Source: Escherichia albertii NBRC 107761 = DSM 17582 (GTDB lineage: Bacteria; Pseudomonadota; Gammaproteobacteria; Enterobacterales; Enterobacteriaceae). Taken from it: 58,651 nt of DNA. The notes below the pieces were generated by a model that ran no database searches, was not told the origin of the DNA, and was given only the letters and a program-made list of their open reading frames with translations. The stretch lies in assembly GCF_000759775.1 (NCBI RefSeq), contig NZ_BBMY01000016.1, positions 1 to 58,651 of the forward strand. The letters are read 5' to 3'. Numbering within the stretch: the first letter of the stretch is position 1; every line of letters starts with the position of its first letter. This document shows, piece by piece, positions 12,798 through 22,312 of this stretch. The position numbers and the translations under genes were made by a program.

Positions 12798-13724
12798 GTG
12801 GCAGTCGCCATGGATAATGCAATTTTAGAGACTATTTTGCGGCAAGTGTGTCCGCTGATTGGTCAGGGTAAAGTCGCGGATTATATTCCGGCGCTGGCAA
12901 CGGTAGAGGGTTCCCGGCTGGGAATTGCTATCTGTACCGTTGACGGGCAACTTTTTCAAGCCGGAGACGCGCAAGAACGTTTTTCCATTCAGTCTATTTC
13001 CAAAGTGCTTAGCCTCGTTGTCGCCATGCGTCATTATTCCGAAGAGGAAATCTGGCAACGCGTCGGCAAAGATCCATCGGGATCTCCGTTCAATTCCTTA
13101 GTGCAACTGGAAATGGAGCACGGTATTCCGCGTAATCCGTTTATTAATGCTGGCGCGCTGGTGGTCTGCGATATGCTACAAGGGCGATTGAGTGCACCAC
13201 GGCAACGTATGCTGGAAGTAGTACGCGGTTTGAGCGGCGTGTCAGATATTGCCTACGATACCGTCGTTGCACGTTCTGAGTTTGAACATTCAGCAAGGAA
13301 TGCGGCGATCGCATGGCTGATGAAGTCCTTTGGTAATTTCCATCATGATGTGACGACCGTACTGCAAAACTATTTTCACTACTGCGCACTGAAAATGAGT
13401 TGCGTGGAGCTGGCGCGGACGTTTGTTTTTCTGGCGAATCAGGGTAAGGCATTTCATATTGATGAACCAGTGGTGACGCCGATGCAGGCGCGGCAAATTA
13501 ATGCGCTGATGGCGACCAGTGGTATGTATCAGAACGCCGGTGAGTTTGCCTGGCGCGTTGGTTTGCCGGCTAAATCCGGTGTTGGCGGCGGTATTGTCGC
13601 TATTGTCCCACATGAGATGGCGATTGCGGTCTGGAGCCCGGAACTGGACAATGCGGGAAATTCTCTTGCCGGTATTGCTGTACTTGAACAGTTGACGAAA
13701 CAGTTAGGGCGCTCGGTTTATTAA
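12798..13724 (+). CDS. glsB: Glutaminase GlsB (YneH)
   Basis: A 308-residue serine-dependent glutaminase of the beta-lactamase-like fold that turns glutamine into glutamate and ammonia at neutral pH. The Ser-x-x-Lys dyad is Ser66/Lys69 (SISK); [10 protein letters not shown] (near residue 113) and GVGGGIVA near the C-terminus are family signatures. The start chosen is GTG 12798, which has a well spaced AAAGGAG; the ATG five codons later is an alternative. The upstream in-frame extension overlaps the hairpin and looks non-coding. The stop overlaps the start of yneG (TAATG), so the two are coupled. Confidence 0.92.
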   Translation: MAVAMDNAILETILRQVCPLIGQGKVADYIPALATVEGSRLGIAICTVDGQLFQAGDAQERFSIQSISKVLSLVVAMRHYSEEEIWQRVGKDPSGSPFNSLVQLEMEHGIPRNPFINAGALVVCDMLQGRLSAPRQRMLEVVRGLSGVSDIAYDTVVARSEFEHSARNAAIAWLMKSFGNFHHDVTTVLQNYFHYCALKMSCVELARTFVFLANQGKAFHIDEPVVTPMQARQINALMATSGMYQNAGEFAWRVGLPAKSGVGGGIVAIVPHEMAIAVWSPELDNAGNSLAGIAVLEQLTKQLGRSVY

Positions 13725-14086
13725 TGCGGTCACTCGATCCACTCTTCACCCGGTTATCCCGTTCGACATTTCGCTCTCGTTTTCGTCTTGGTGTGAAAGA
13801 ACGTCAGTATTGTCTGGAGAAGGGCGCACCGGTTATCGAACAACATGCGGCAGATTTTGTCGCGAAACGTCTTGCCCCGGCGTTTCCGACAAATGACGGT
13901 AAGCAAACACCCATGCGCGGACATCCAGTGTTTATCGCCCAACATGCCACTGCAACCTGTTGTCGCGGCTGCCTGGCGAAGTGGCATAACATTCCGCAGG
14001 GGGTACCGTTAAGTGAAGAGCAACAACGCTATATCGTGATGGTCATTTATCATTGGCTGGTTATTCAGATGAATCAGCCACAATAA
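13724..14086 (+). CDS. yneG: YneG, DUF4186 protein of unknown function
   Basis: A 120-residue cytoplasmic protein that starts on the last base of the glsB stop codon (TAATG), so its translation is coupled to glsB. It contains conserved PVFIAQHATATCCRGCLAKW with two nearby cysteines (CCRGC) and a histidine, which suggests but does not prove a metal or redox site. It belongs to the DUF4186 family, whose function is not known. Length agrees with the K-12 protein. Confidence 0.88.
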   Translation: MRSLDPLFTRLSRSTFRSRFRLGVKERQYCLEKGAPVIEQHAADFVAKRLAPAFPTNDGKQTPMRGHPVFIAQHATATCCRGCLAKWHNIPQGVPLSEEQQRYIVMVIYHWLVIQMNQPQ

Positions 14087-14221
14087 TTGCTGTATGCGAT
14101 AAAATCTTATCGGATAGATCTCTTAAATTATCGCCGCTGTCAGCGAACATGCTATCCTTTATGAGAATTTACTTATTGCGTTGAGATAATTGCCGCTCGC
14201 AATTGTATGGATAGATCATTA

Positions 14222-15640
14222 ATGCATGTACTCCCCAATACCACTTTCCGATTGTTTAAGGAAGGCCATCTGTTACGTAATAGCTTTGCTATTTTTGTAC
14301 TTACCACGTTGTTTTATTTTATCGGCGCAAAGCTACGCCTGGTTCATGAACTCTCACTTTTCTGGCCGCTGAATGGTGTGATGGCAGGGGTGTTTGCCCG
14401 CTATGTCTGGCTTAATCGCCTGCATTACTATGCCATCTGTTATGTGGCAATGCTGGCTTATGACGCCATGACCACTGAATGGGGGCTGGTCTCGCTGGTT
14501 ATCAATTTATCCAATATGATGTTTATTGCGACTGTTGCTCTGCTGGTGGCACGAGATAAGCGTCTTGGAAAAAATAAATATGAACCAGTAAGTGCTTTAC
14601 GATTATTTAATTATTGTCTGATTGCCGCCTTATTATGTGCCATTGTTGGAGCGATTGGTTCGGTAAGTATTGATAGTCTGGATTTTTGGCCATTGCTTGC
14701 TGACTGGTTTAGTGAGCAATTTTCTACAGGGGTGCTAATCGTTCCTTGTATGCTGACACTGGCAATTCCCGGTGTTATGCCGCGCTTTAAAGCTGAGCGG
14801 CTAATGCCAGCCATGGCGCTGATTGTGTCCGTTAGCGCCTCTGTTGTGATTGGTGGAGCAGGGAGTCTGGCATTTCCACTGCCTGCGTTAATCTGGTGCG
14901 CGGTGCGTTATACGCCGCAGGTAACGTGTTTGCTGACCTTTATCACCGGGGCGGTGGAAATTGTGTTGGTGGCCAATTCAGTCATTGATATCGCCGTGGG
15001 TTCTCCGTTCTCCATTCCACAAATGTTTTCCGCGCGACTGGGGATTGCCACGATGGCCATTTGCCCGATTATGGTCTCCTTTAGTGTTGCTGCAATTAAT
15101 TCGCTGATGAAACAGGTCTCGTTGCGTGCTGATTTTGATTTTCTGACGCAGGTATATTCGCGGTCTGGCCTCTATGAGGCGTTAAAAAATCCGTCATTGC
15201 AGCAGACACAGCATTTGACGGTCATGCTGCTTGATATTGATTATTTTAAAAATATTAATGACAACTATGGTCATGAATGTGGCGATAAAGTTTTAAGTGT
15301 ATTTGCGCAGCATATACAAAAGATTGTCGGCGATAAGGGGCTGGTTGCGCGGATGGGCGGGGAAGAGTTTGCCGTCGCAGTGCCTTCGGTGAACCCCGTC
15401 GATGGTCTGTTGATGGCGGAGAAAATCCGTAAAGGTGTGGAACTGCAGCCATTTAACTGGCAACAAAAAACGCTCTATCTTACGGTCAGTATTGGCGTCG
15501 GGAGTGGTTGTGCTTCATTTCTTACGTTAACAGATGACTTCAATAAGCTGATGGTGGAAGCTGACGAATGTCTTTATCGCTCGAAGAAAGACGGGCGAAA
15601 CCGCACCAGCACAATGCGCTATGATGAAGAAGTTGTCTGA
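14222..15640 (+). CDS. dgcF: DgcF (YneF), membrane-bound probable diguanylate cyclase
   Basis: A 472-residue protein with an N-terminal MASE1-like sensor of eight or so membrane helices (residues 20-300) and a C-terminal GGDEF domain. The active-site loop is GGEEF (MGGEEFAVAV, near residue 380), and the metal-binding LDIDYFKNIND is intact, so synthesis of c-di-GMP is plausible. The ATG at 14222 gives the K-12 length; an in-frame ATG at 14207 would add five residues and neither has a strong ribosome site. It follows yneG after about 135 bases and reads toward uxaB. The signal it senses is unknown. Confidence 0.9.
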   Translation: MHVLPNTTFRLFKEGHLLRNSFAIFVLTTLFYFIGAKLRLVHELSLFWPLNGVMAGVFARYVWLNRLHYYAICYVAMLAYDAMTTEWGLVSLVINLSNMMFIATVALLVARDKRLGKNKYEPVSALRLFNYCLIAALLCAIVGAIGSVSIDSLDFWPLLADWFSEQFSTGVLIVPCMLTLAIPGVMPRFKAERLMPAMALIVSVSASVVIGGAGSLAFPLPALIWCAVRYTPQVTCLLTFITGAVEIVLVANSVIDIAVGSPFSIPQMFSARLGIATMAICPIMVSFSVAAINSLMKQVSLRADFDFLTQVYSRSGLYEALKNPSLQQTQHLTVMLLDIDYFKNINDNYGHECGDKVLSVFAQHIQKIVGDKGLVARMGGEEFAVAVPSVNPVDGLLMAEKIRKGVELQPFNWQQKTLYLTVSIGVGSGCASFLTLTDDFNKLMVEADECLYRSKKDGRNRTSTMRYDEEVV

Positions 15641-15886
15641 CAAGTTTGCTGTTTCAGGGGAAATGGCGACTAATTTGTTCTACCGATTTGTGGTTTGTCA
15701 TTATGAAGTAAAGCTGTAGTTATGCTGTGTAACCCTTGAGGAACCTTGACCGACAGCACATTTTTCGCCAAAACCTGTTAGTTATTCGCCACGAGTTGAT
15801 CAAAACAGGGGTTCAGTGTATTAAAGTTTGCTAGCCTGTCGTACCAATTAAAACAGGTTGTATGACTAATCAGAAGGGGACCCATT

Positions 15887-17338
15887 GTGAAAACACTAAA
15901 TCGTCGCGATTTTCCCGGTGCACAGTATCCAGAACGTATTATTCAATTTGGTGAAGGTAACTTCCTGCGCGCCTTTGTTGACTGGCAAATTGATCTTCTT
16001 AATGAGCACACCGATCTGAACGCTGGCGTAGTCGTTGTTCGTCCGATTGATACGTCATTTCCGCCGTCACTTAGCACTCAGGATGGTCTGTACACCACCA
16101 TCATCCGTGGTCTGAACGAGAAGGGGGAAGCAGTCAGTGATGCTCGTCTGATTCGTTCCGTTAACCGTGAAATCAGCGTTTACGGTGAATACGATGAATT
16201 CCTGAAACTGGCGCATAACCCGGAAATGCGCTTTGTCTTTTCCAATACTACCGAAGCGGGTATCAGCTACAACGCAGGTGATAAATTTGATGATGCGCCA
16301 GCTGTAAGCTATCCGGCCAAACTGACGCGCCTGTTGTTTGAACGCTTCAGCCATTTCAACGGCGCACTGGATAAAGGTTGGATCATCATTCCGTGCGAAC
16401 TGATCGACTATAACGGCGACGCACTGCGTGAACTGGTGTTGCGTTACGCGCAAGAGTGGGCGTTGCCGGAAGCATTTATACAGTGGCTGGATCAGGCAAA
16501 TACTTTCTGTTCTACGCTGGTGGACCGCATCGTTACAGGGTATCCGCGTGACGAAGTGACAAAACTGGAAGAAGAACTGGGTTATCACGATGGCTTCCTT
16601 GACACCGCAGAACACTTTTATCTGTTTGTTATTCAGGGACCTAAGTCATTAGCCACAGAACTGCGTCTGGACAAATATCCGCTCAACGTACTGATTGTTG
16701 ACGATATTAAACCTTACAAAGAACGTAAGGTCGCAATCCTCAATGGTGCACATACTGCATTGGTACCGGTGGCGTTCCAGGCGGGTCTGGACACCGTAGG
16801 CGAGGCGATGAATGACGCAGAAATTTGCGCATTTGTTGAAAAAGCGATCTATGAAGAGATTATCCCGGTGCTGGATCTGCCGCGTGAAGAGCTGGAATCC
16901 TTCGCCAGTGCGGTGACAGGGCGTTTCCGTAATCCATACATTAAGCATCAGTTATTGTCTATTGCGCTTAACGGTATGACCAAGTTCCGTACCCGTATCC
17001 TGCCGCAGCTACTGGCAGGGCAGAAAGTGAATGGCAAACTTCCGGCCCGTCTCACTTTTGCATTAGCGGCGTTGATTGCGTTCTATCGTGGTGAACGTAA
17101 TGGTGAAACGTATCCGGTGCAGGATGATGCGCACTGGTTGGAGCGTTATCAGCAACTGTGGAGCCAGCATCGTGAGCGTGTTATCGGCACTCAGGAACTG
17201 GTTGCCATTGTACTGGCAGAAAAAGGCCACTGGGAGCAGGACTTGACCAAGGTGCCGGGGCTGGTAGAGCAGGTGACAAGAGACCTGGATTCCATTCTGG
17301 AAAAAGGAATGCGCGAAGCGGTTCGTCCTCTGTGCTAA
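15887..17338 (+). CDS. uxaB: Tagaturonate reductase (altronate oxidoreductase) UxaB
   Basis: A 483-residue NADH-dependent enzyme of galacturonate catabolism that reduces tagaturonate to altronate. It belongs to the long-chain mannitol dehydrogenase family; the Rossmann region begins [14 protein letters not shown], and the catalytic stretch is [11 protein letters not shown] (near residue 280). Translation starts at GTG 15887 after a strong AGAAGGGGA. In E. coli, uxaB stands alone and is controlled by ExuR. I could not mark the operator with confidence in the 246-base gap upstream. A terminator follows at 17354. Confidence 0.94.
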   Translation: MKTLNRRDFPGAQYPERIIQFGEGNFLRAFVDWQIDLLNEHTDLNAGVVVVRPIDTSFPPSLSTQDGLYTTIIRGLNEKGEAVSDARLIRSVNREISVYGEYDEFLKLAHNPEMRFVFSNTTEAGISYNAGDKFDDAPAVSYPAKLTRLLFERFSHFNGALDKGWIIIPCELIDYNGDALRELVLRYAQEWALPEAFIQWLDQANTFCSTLVDRIVTGYPRDEVTKLEEELGYHDGFLDTAEHFYLFVIQGPKSLATELRLDKYPLNVLIVDDIKPYKERKVAILNGAHTALVPVAFQAGLDTVGEAMNDAEICAFVEKAIYEEIIPVLDLPREELESFASAVTGRFRNPYIKHQLLSIALNGMTKFRTRILPQLLAGQKVNGKLPARLTFALAALIAFYRGERNGETYPVQDDAHWLERYQQLWSQHRERVIGTQELVAIVLAEKGHWEQDLTKVPGLVEQVTRDLDSILEKGMREAVRPLC

Positions 17339-17353
17339 TGGCTTTGTTATCTG

Positions 17354-17377
17354 AACCCGGTTACGACCGGGTTTTTT
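17354..17377 (+). terminator. Rho-independent terminator of uxaB
   Basis: AACCCGGT-TACG-ACCGGGTT followed by TTTT: an 8-base-pair GC-rich stem with a tetraloop and a T-run, 16 bases after the uxaB stop. Confidence 0.92.
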
Positions 17378-17542
17378 ATGAACGCTGATTAGTTACAACA
17401 TACTATGAACTTAATATTAAACAGGAGATGCATGTAACTCCTGTAGCCGCTGCTGCCTTACAGGAAATTTGTGGGTAAACGCCTTGAGAATGTGATCGTG
17501 ATCACGTTTAATAGAGCGAAAGTTCCATGTTTGAAGATAACC

Positions 17543-18457
17543 ATGATTGTTCGTCCACAACAGCATTGGCTGCGTCGTATTTTTGTCTGGCACGGTTCCG
17601 TATTATCCAAGATATTTTCACGCTTGCTACTAAACTTTCTCTTTTCTATCGCCGTTCTAATTATACTGCCCTGGTATACGCATCTGGGGATCAAATTTAC
17701 TCTTGCGCCGTTCAGTATTATCGGTGTCGCCATTGCAATCTTTCTCGGTTTTCGTAACAACGCGGGGTATGCACGTTATGTCGAAGCGCGGCAACTTTGG
17801 GGACAACTGATGATTGCTTCACGGTCATTGTTGCGTGAAGTAAAAACGACATTGCCAGATACAGTAAGCGTAAGAGAGTTCACTAGATTGCAAATTGCTT
17901 TTGCTCACTGTTTACGTATGACATTACGTAAACAACCGCAGGCAGAAGTGTTGGCCAAATACCTTAAGGCTGACTCCCTTCAGCGCGTGCTTAAGTCTAA
18001 CTCTCCGGCCAACCGTATTTTGTTGATAATGGGGGAATGGTTAGCCATTCAACGCCGAAACGGAGTACTTTCCGACATCCTTTTTATTAGTCTCAACGAT
18101 CGGCTTAATGATATATCTTCAGTGCTGGCAGGGTGTGAACGTATTGCACACACGCCAATTCCATTCGCTTATACTCTGATTTTGCATCGCACAGTTTATC
18201 TGTTTTGCATAATGCTACCGTTCGCTTTAGTAGTGGACTTGCATTATATGACGCCTTTTATCTCTGTGTTGATTTCCTACACGTTCATTTCGTTGGATTG
18301 TCTGGCGGAGGAACTGGAAGATCCGTTCGGAATAGAAAACAATGACTTACCGCTTGATGCTATCTGTAACGCCATCGAAATAGACCTGTTACAGATGAAC
18401 GATGAAACGGCGATTCCTCCAAAGATTCTCCCTGATCGCCATTATCAACTGACGTAA
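17543..18457 (+). CDS. yneE: YneE, bestrophin-like inner-membrane channel protein
   Basis: A 304-residue protein of the bestrophin/UPF0187 family, whose bacterial members form pentameric ion channels. Membrane segments appear near residues 25-45, 45-65, 205-230 and 230-250, with the family stretch FLGFRNNAGYARYVEARQLWG (near residue 68) carrying the conserved NNA..R..E residues. The start at 17543 gives the K-12 length; the longer frame from 17471 lacks support. It converges on tam with only 3 bases between the stops. Several substitutions against the K-12 protein as I recall it. Confidence 0.88.
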   Translation: MIVRPQQHWLRRIFVWHGSVLSKIFSRLLLNFLFSIAVLIILPWYTHLGIKFTLAPFSIIGVAIAIFLGFRNNAGYARYVEARQLWGQLMIASRSLLREVKTTLPDTVSVREFTRLQIAFAHCLRMTLRKQPQAEVLAKYLKADSLQRVLKSNSPANRILLIMGEWLAIQRRNGVLSDILFISLNDRLNDISSVLAGCERIAHTPIPFAYTLILHRTVYLFCIMLPFALVVDLHYMTPFISVLISYTFISLDCLAEELEDPFGIENNDLPLDAICNAIEIDLLQMNDETAIPPKILPDRHYQLT

Positions 18458-18460
18458 CTT

Positions 18461-19219
18461 TTATTCTGTACGTCGGGCAACAACAAACAGCCGCGGAAAT
18501 GCCAGCAGTATCTGCCCGTTCTCCTGCAGCGGATACTGCTCCTCCAGCATCTGATGGTAGCGTTCAAGAAAATGCTGTTGTTCGCTCTCGGTCAAATCCT
18601 GCAACCATGGACGTAAGCCAGTGGCGGTGACCCAATCAATAATCGCCTGGTGTGAGGGCATTTGGTGATAGTAGGTCGTTCGCCAGACATCAACTTCGCA
18701 CCCAGCTTCGCTCAGAATATCGTAATAGGCATGAACGCCAGCCAGTGGTTCACGTCCTCGATCTGGATAGTTTTGCTCCCAGGCTATCTCACGCATTAAT
18801 ACATGGGTCGGCTCCAGCCAGTTATCTGGCATCTGCACAGCCAGCACGCCATGCGGAGCCAGTAACGAAACCAGACGGGGAAAGAGTTCATAATGATCGG
18901 GCAGCCATTGTAACGAAGCATTGGCGAAAATAAGTTCAGGTGAGCGTTCAGGTTGCCAGTCGCGAATATCTGTTTCTACAAACTCACATTGCGGTAAAGC
19001 TATACGAGCTTCAGCAATCATCGCCGGAGATGAATCAATGCCTGTAATCCTGGCTGCTGGCCAGCGTTGATACAACAGGGCGCTGCTATTACCGGGACCA
19101 CAGCCGATATCGGCAATTTGCCAGACATTTTCCAGTGGGATTCTGGCAAGCAACTCCGTTGCTGGACGCAATCGTTCGGCGGCGAAGTGCATATATAAAG
19201 CAGGATTCCAGTCAGACAT
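18461..19219 (-). CDS. tam: Trans-aconitate 2-methyltransferase Tam
   Basis: A 252-residue SAM-dependent methyltransferase that esterifies trans-aconitate, a by-product that inhibits aconitase. Motif I is [15 protein letters not shown] (near residue 32), followed by the acidic ITGIDSS and the post-[14 protein letters not shown]. The N-terminal half (residues 7-80) carries a dense set of differences from K-12 Tam as I recall it, while the second half is nearly the same, a mosaic look. It ends three bases from yneE. In K-12 the lsr operon lies beyond its start; here there is none. Confidence 0.9.
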   Translation of the reverse strand: MSDWNPALYMHFAAERLRPATELLARIPLENVWQIADIGCGPGNSSALLYQRWPAARITGIDSSPAMIAEARIALPQCEFVETDIRDWQPERSPELIFANASLQWLPDHYELFPRLVSLLAPHGVLAVQMPDNWLEPTHVLMREIAWEQNYPDRGREPLAGVHAYYDILSEAGCEVDVWRTTYYHQMPSHQAIIDWVTATGLRPWLQDLTESEQQHFLERYHQMLEEQYPLQENGQILLAFPRLFVVARRTE

Positions 19220-19636
19220 GCTTTTACTCCTGTCAGCGCGTTATCCAAAGTGTAGATAGAAACTTACTGCCATGCATTTTATCAACGGCGTAATTCATCG
19301 ACCGATGACACCATAATGATGAAGAAGGATTTGTACTGGAGGAAAAGCTCTGAGGGACTAATGATAACCAGAACAAATGGCGGCACAAAGCGCTGGATTC
19401 TGCCTGACTATCTTTTGGTGCGCATAATTTATATTATGTTAAATATCACTTACTATCCATATCATTTGCCGCCCATGGTCAACCAGGCCGTTACCCGTTT
19501 GATATGTTGGCGATATCCCCTTCTTGATTAGATGAATACGTCGGCGCTGAGTGATTGGCGAAATACACTCACCTATCAGCGCAGAGGTGATGTACAATTA
19601 AAGCGTACACCTTAATGGTACAATTCAGGAGAAGAC
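19220..19636 (+). promoter_or_regulatory. Gap between tam and phd with likely Phd operator
   Basis: No gene is supported here. At 19591-19627, just before the phd ribosome site, the octamer GTACAATT occurs twice (19592-19599 and 19619-19626) around a central CGTACAC. Repeated sites overlapping the promoter are what a self-repressing Phd-type antitoxin needs. Further left, GCGCTGA..GTGA and TCAC..TCAGCGC form an imperfect long inverted repeat (about 19543-19582). An open frame at 19316-19531 has no ribosome site and no family resemblance, so I do not call it. Confidence 0.5.
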
Positions 19637-19858
19637 ATGCAAACTTACACTTCCACACAAGCCAGAGCCAATATTGCCACTGTACTGGATACCGCGTTGA
19701 ATGGTGAGCCAGTTGAAATCACCCGTCGCGACGGCAGCTCAGCCGTGCTCATTAGTAAAGCCGCATTCGAGGCGTATCAAAATGCGAAACTGGACGCGGA
19801 ATTTGATGCCATCATGCAACGTCATGAACACACAATTGAAGCGTTGACTGATCGATGA
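19637..19858 (+). CDS. phd: Phd/YefM-type antitoxin
   Basis: A 73-residue DNA-binding antitoxin. The N-terminal half has the Phd fold (TSTQARANIATVLDTALNG, then EPVEITRRDGSSAVLISKAAFEAY); the C-terminal tail (DAIMQRHEHTIEALTDR) is the part that would wrap the toxin. The start has CAGGAGAA at a good distance. The stop overlaps the toxin start by four bases (ATGA), the usual order antitoxin then toxin. It resembles the Phd of phage P1 in size and layout. The symbol is by family; the chromosomal copy may have another name. Confidence 0.87.
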   Translation: MQTYTSTQARANIATVLDTALNGEPVEITRRDGSSAVLISKAAFEAYQNAKLDAEFDAIMQRHEHTIEALTDR

Positions 19859-20241
19859 TTTGGGTCAGTGCACAGGAGGTCATTGCCTTCCACGATCGAA
19901 TTTTGCAACGTTTTCCCGGTGTGGCGGGCCTGACTGACCCCGGCAGAGCACAGGCGTTGATTTATCGCGTGCAGAATCGTGTTCACTACGAGGGCGTTAC
20001 TGACCTGTTTGAACTGGCAGCAACCTACTGGGTTGCCATCGCTCGCGGTCACATCTTTCATGATGGTAATAAACGTACCGCATTTTTCGTTACTATGACC
20101 TTTCTTTGGCGCAATGGCATCCGTATCCGTGACGTTGATAACTCGCTGGAGAACCTGACTGTCGAAGCGGCTACCGGAGAAAAAACGGTCGGTCAATTAG
20201 CGCGATGTTTACGTGAACGAGTGGATAGTTCCGGGAATTAA
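19855..20241 (+). CDS. doc: Doc-type toxin, Fic-fold kinase
   Basis: A 128-residue protein close in length to P1 Doc (126). The Fic motif reads HIFHDGNKRT with His66, Asp70, Asn72, Lys73 and Arg74 all present, so the active site looks intact. Doc of P1 phosphorylates a threonine of EF-Tu and stops translation; the same activity is inferred here. Translation is coupled to phd by ATGA overlap. The pair sits where K-12 carries other genes and next to a wrecked autotransporter, so it is accessory DNA. It appears intact and could be active. Confidence 0.87.
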   Translation: MIWVSAQEVIAFHDRILQRFPGVAGLTDPGRAQALIYRVQNRVHYEGVTDLFELAATYWVAIARGHIFHDGNKRTAFFVTMTFLWRNGIRIRDVDNSLENLTVEAATGEKTVGQLARCLRERVDSSGN

Positions 20242-20320
20242 TGGCAGAAACTCTCCCTGCTTACCAATATTTCAAATTCAAAGAGGACCTCGGACATCCC
20301 GAAGCCCTCCTGAATGAATA

Positions 20321-21615
20321 CTACCAACTGTATTTCCCCCTAACATTCCCTGCGTATCACTGTAGCCTTTATCACCAATTTGCACGCCGACATTTCCCCA
20401 CATCGCAAGATTGTTATTCAGTTTCGCCTCTACGCCGGTACGCAATTCGGCCAGATGGCGGCTTCCTTCGCGGCTAATCTTCGTGCCGTTCATTTTTACC
20501 GCATACACCTCACTGTTGTAGATAACCAGCTTCCAGTGAGGCCGTAAAACCACGTGAACGGTAGCTGTCTCCCTGACGATGATCGGACTCCACTGTATTG
20601 TTGAACCAGTTATACAGTACCCAACTATCTACATATGCCCCTACTTTGTCGGCGTCGTTCTGATACCAGGTGCCGTACATCCCCACGCTATAACCATCAA
20701 TACGTCCATCCGAGTGGTAACCTACGCGTTCATTTCGGGTATTACTGTGTTCATTGGCATACCCTCCCATGATACCTAAATGCCAGCGATCCTGACTGTT
20801 GCCGTTCCACTGTGCCAGGTCCCCGCCCAGTTGTACAACATAACGGTTGCTTTGCGTTTTAAGTTGATCACTGCAGCATGGCATGGGTTAATGTAACAGT
20901 ATTTGCCTTTTCAAGGATGAATGTGCTCCTGTCCATTTCTGTAATGCCGGTGAAAGCATTACCTGTAGAATCCATAAAGGTATAAATTTTATTAGTGGAA
21001 GACAGATTGACATTTAATATCCCGCTCCCGGATAGCATATTTTTAAAGCGAAAGTTATCATTCTCAGAGTTTGCTGCATCTATTTGTAACTTGCCATTCT
21101 GTGAGATGATAACCTTACTGATTCCAAGGCCATCATCGCCATTTTCAGAATGAGAAGCAATGGTCAGAATACCGCCATTTATATTAGTGTAACCGTCGTA
21201 AATGTTATTACCTGTAAAAATGGTATGGCCTGCGTCATGAATAATAGCTGTATCAGCAATTAGTTCCCTGACCAATAACAGATGAACTGGCATCACTCAC
21301 TGATGCAACGATCTTTGTGCCAATATTAAGCGTGCCGCTGGCGTTTGCTCCAACGATATAACCTGCATAGCTCTTATTTTCATCGAAAGTGTACTCTCCA
21401 TTAAATGTCGTAGCAGCCAATGTCGATGAAGATAATCCCAGCGTGATAATTAATGTAATCTGCTGCAGTTGAGGATAGCGATTATGTTTTTTATTTAACT
21501 CCGATCGCCCTGAAAGAGTTAAAGCAAAGGATTGAGTCATTCTTTTTGTTAATTCAGAGCAAACCTGGTATACGCCCAGCGTATGGTTCCATATAACGCG
21601 GTAGATAGTGTTCAT
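20321..21615 (-). pseudogene. ydeK: Remnant of a large autotransporter (YdeK/YdeU-like)
   Basis: The N-terminus (21615 down to about 21400) has an extended signal peptide of the autotransporter type (MNTIYRVIWNHTLGVYQV) followed by a hydrophobic core ending in SSTLAA. Only about 140-150 codons of passenger follow, then part of a C-terminal beta-barrel (LAQWNGNSQDRWHLGIMGGYA and later AELRTGVEAKLNNNLAMWGN). Four successive frames are needed to read it, so at least three frameshifts are present, and most of a passenger that normally exceeds 800 residues is deleted. A last one-base change near 20336 shifts the end: in the other frame it reads KYSW-stop at 20321, the expected beta-signal. K-12 has ydeK/ydeU in this interval. 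No product is expected. Confidence 0.82.
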
Positions 21616-22312
21616 GAGTAATACTCCTTGTCCAGTTATATTTATCTCATTCGCTTCTCGCCACTCTCATCAGATTTATCGTTTTCATACAGCTAAAGTG
21701 AGTGTTGCAATGGTTAAACAAAACGTCAACGGGTCAACAAAGCCCGACGACGATAAAGACACGTTGATATATTTTCATATAACAACATTTATCTTATTGG
21801 ATGTTATTAGTTTTGAGAGCAAGCAAGCAGTCGTAGCGCCAGGAGTTCAGATAATTAGTGTTTTTATAAGATTTTTACAAAAATAAAAAATGATTTTTTA
21901 TTTATTTATTTAAACGGCACAAATAGATAAAGCATAATCGTAAGGTGAAATGTACTTACCGGGTATGAAATCTGTTTTATAAATAACTCAGAAATAAAGT
22001 GATTGATTTATAACATGATAACAATCACAAAATTATTGCAACTGGATCGCCAATTGCACCATATTTTGTGATGTGCCAAAGTTACCATTACAGATGATAT
22101 TAACAAGAACCAAATATTTTCAATGAGATAGTTATTTAGCAGCCAGAATTTACTCTGTATAAATCTGAGATTTGTCAACATATTCAGGCCTCTGATTCCC
22201 TCTTTTTTTGGTGTTATCTGTTGTACTTTATTGTGACTTACTTCACTTACACTTACTTATTTTTCTTCATAAAATTACCTGTAGGTTAAATACAATAAGA
22301 AGAGGAAATATT
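21616..22312. other. Long AT-rich gap upstream of ydeN
   Basis: Nearly 700 bases without a supported gene. The 92-codon frame at 21608-21886 has no ribosome site or family resemblance. The stretch 21870-22000 is very AT-rich and is a likely H-NS-bound region. TGTGA occurs near 22069 without a clear second half-site. The ydeN promoter must be at the right end; the ribosome site AGAGGAA is at 22300-22306. Confidence 0.5.

Noticed and set aside
19543..19582. Inverted repeat as a transposon end or integration site
   Set aside because: The repeat is imperfect, there is no transposase or integrase nearby, and no direct target duplication was seen; kept only as part of the gap description.
20241..20477. 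78-codon frame whose ATG overlaps the doc stop
   Set aside because: Most of it is antisense to the autotransporter barrel remnant, there is no family resemblance, and the coupling is probably chance.
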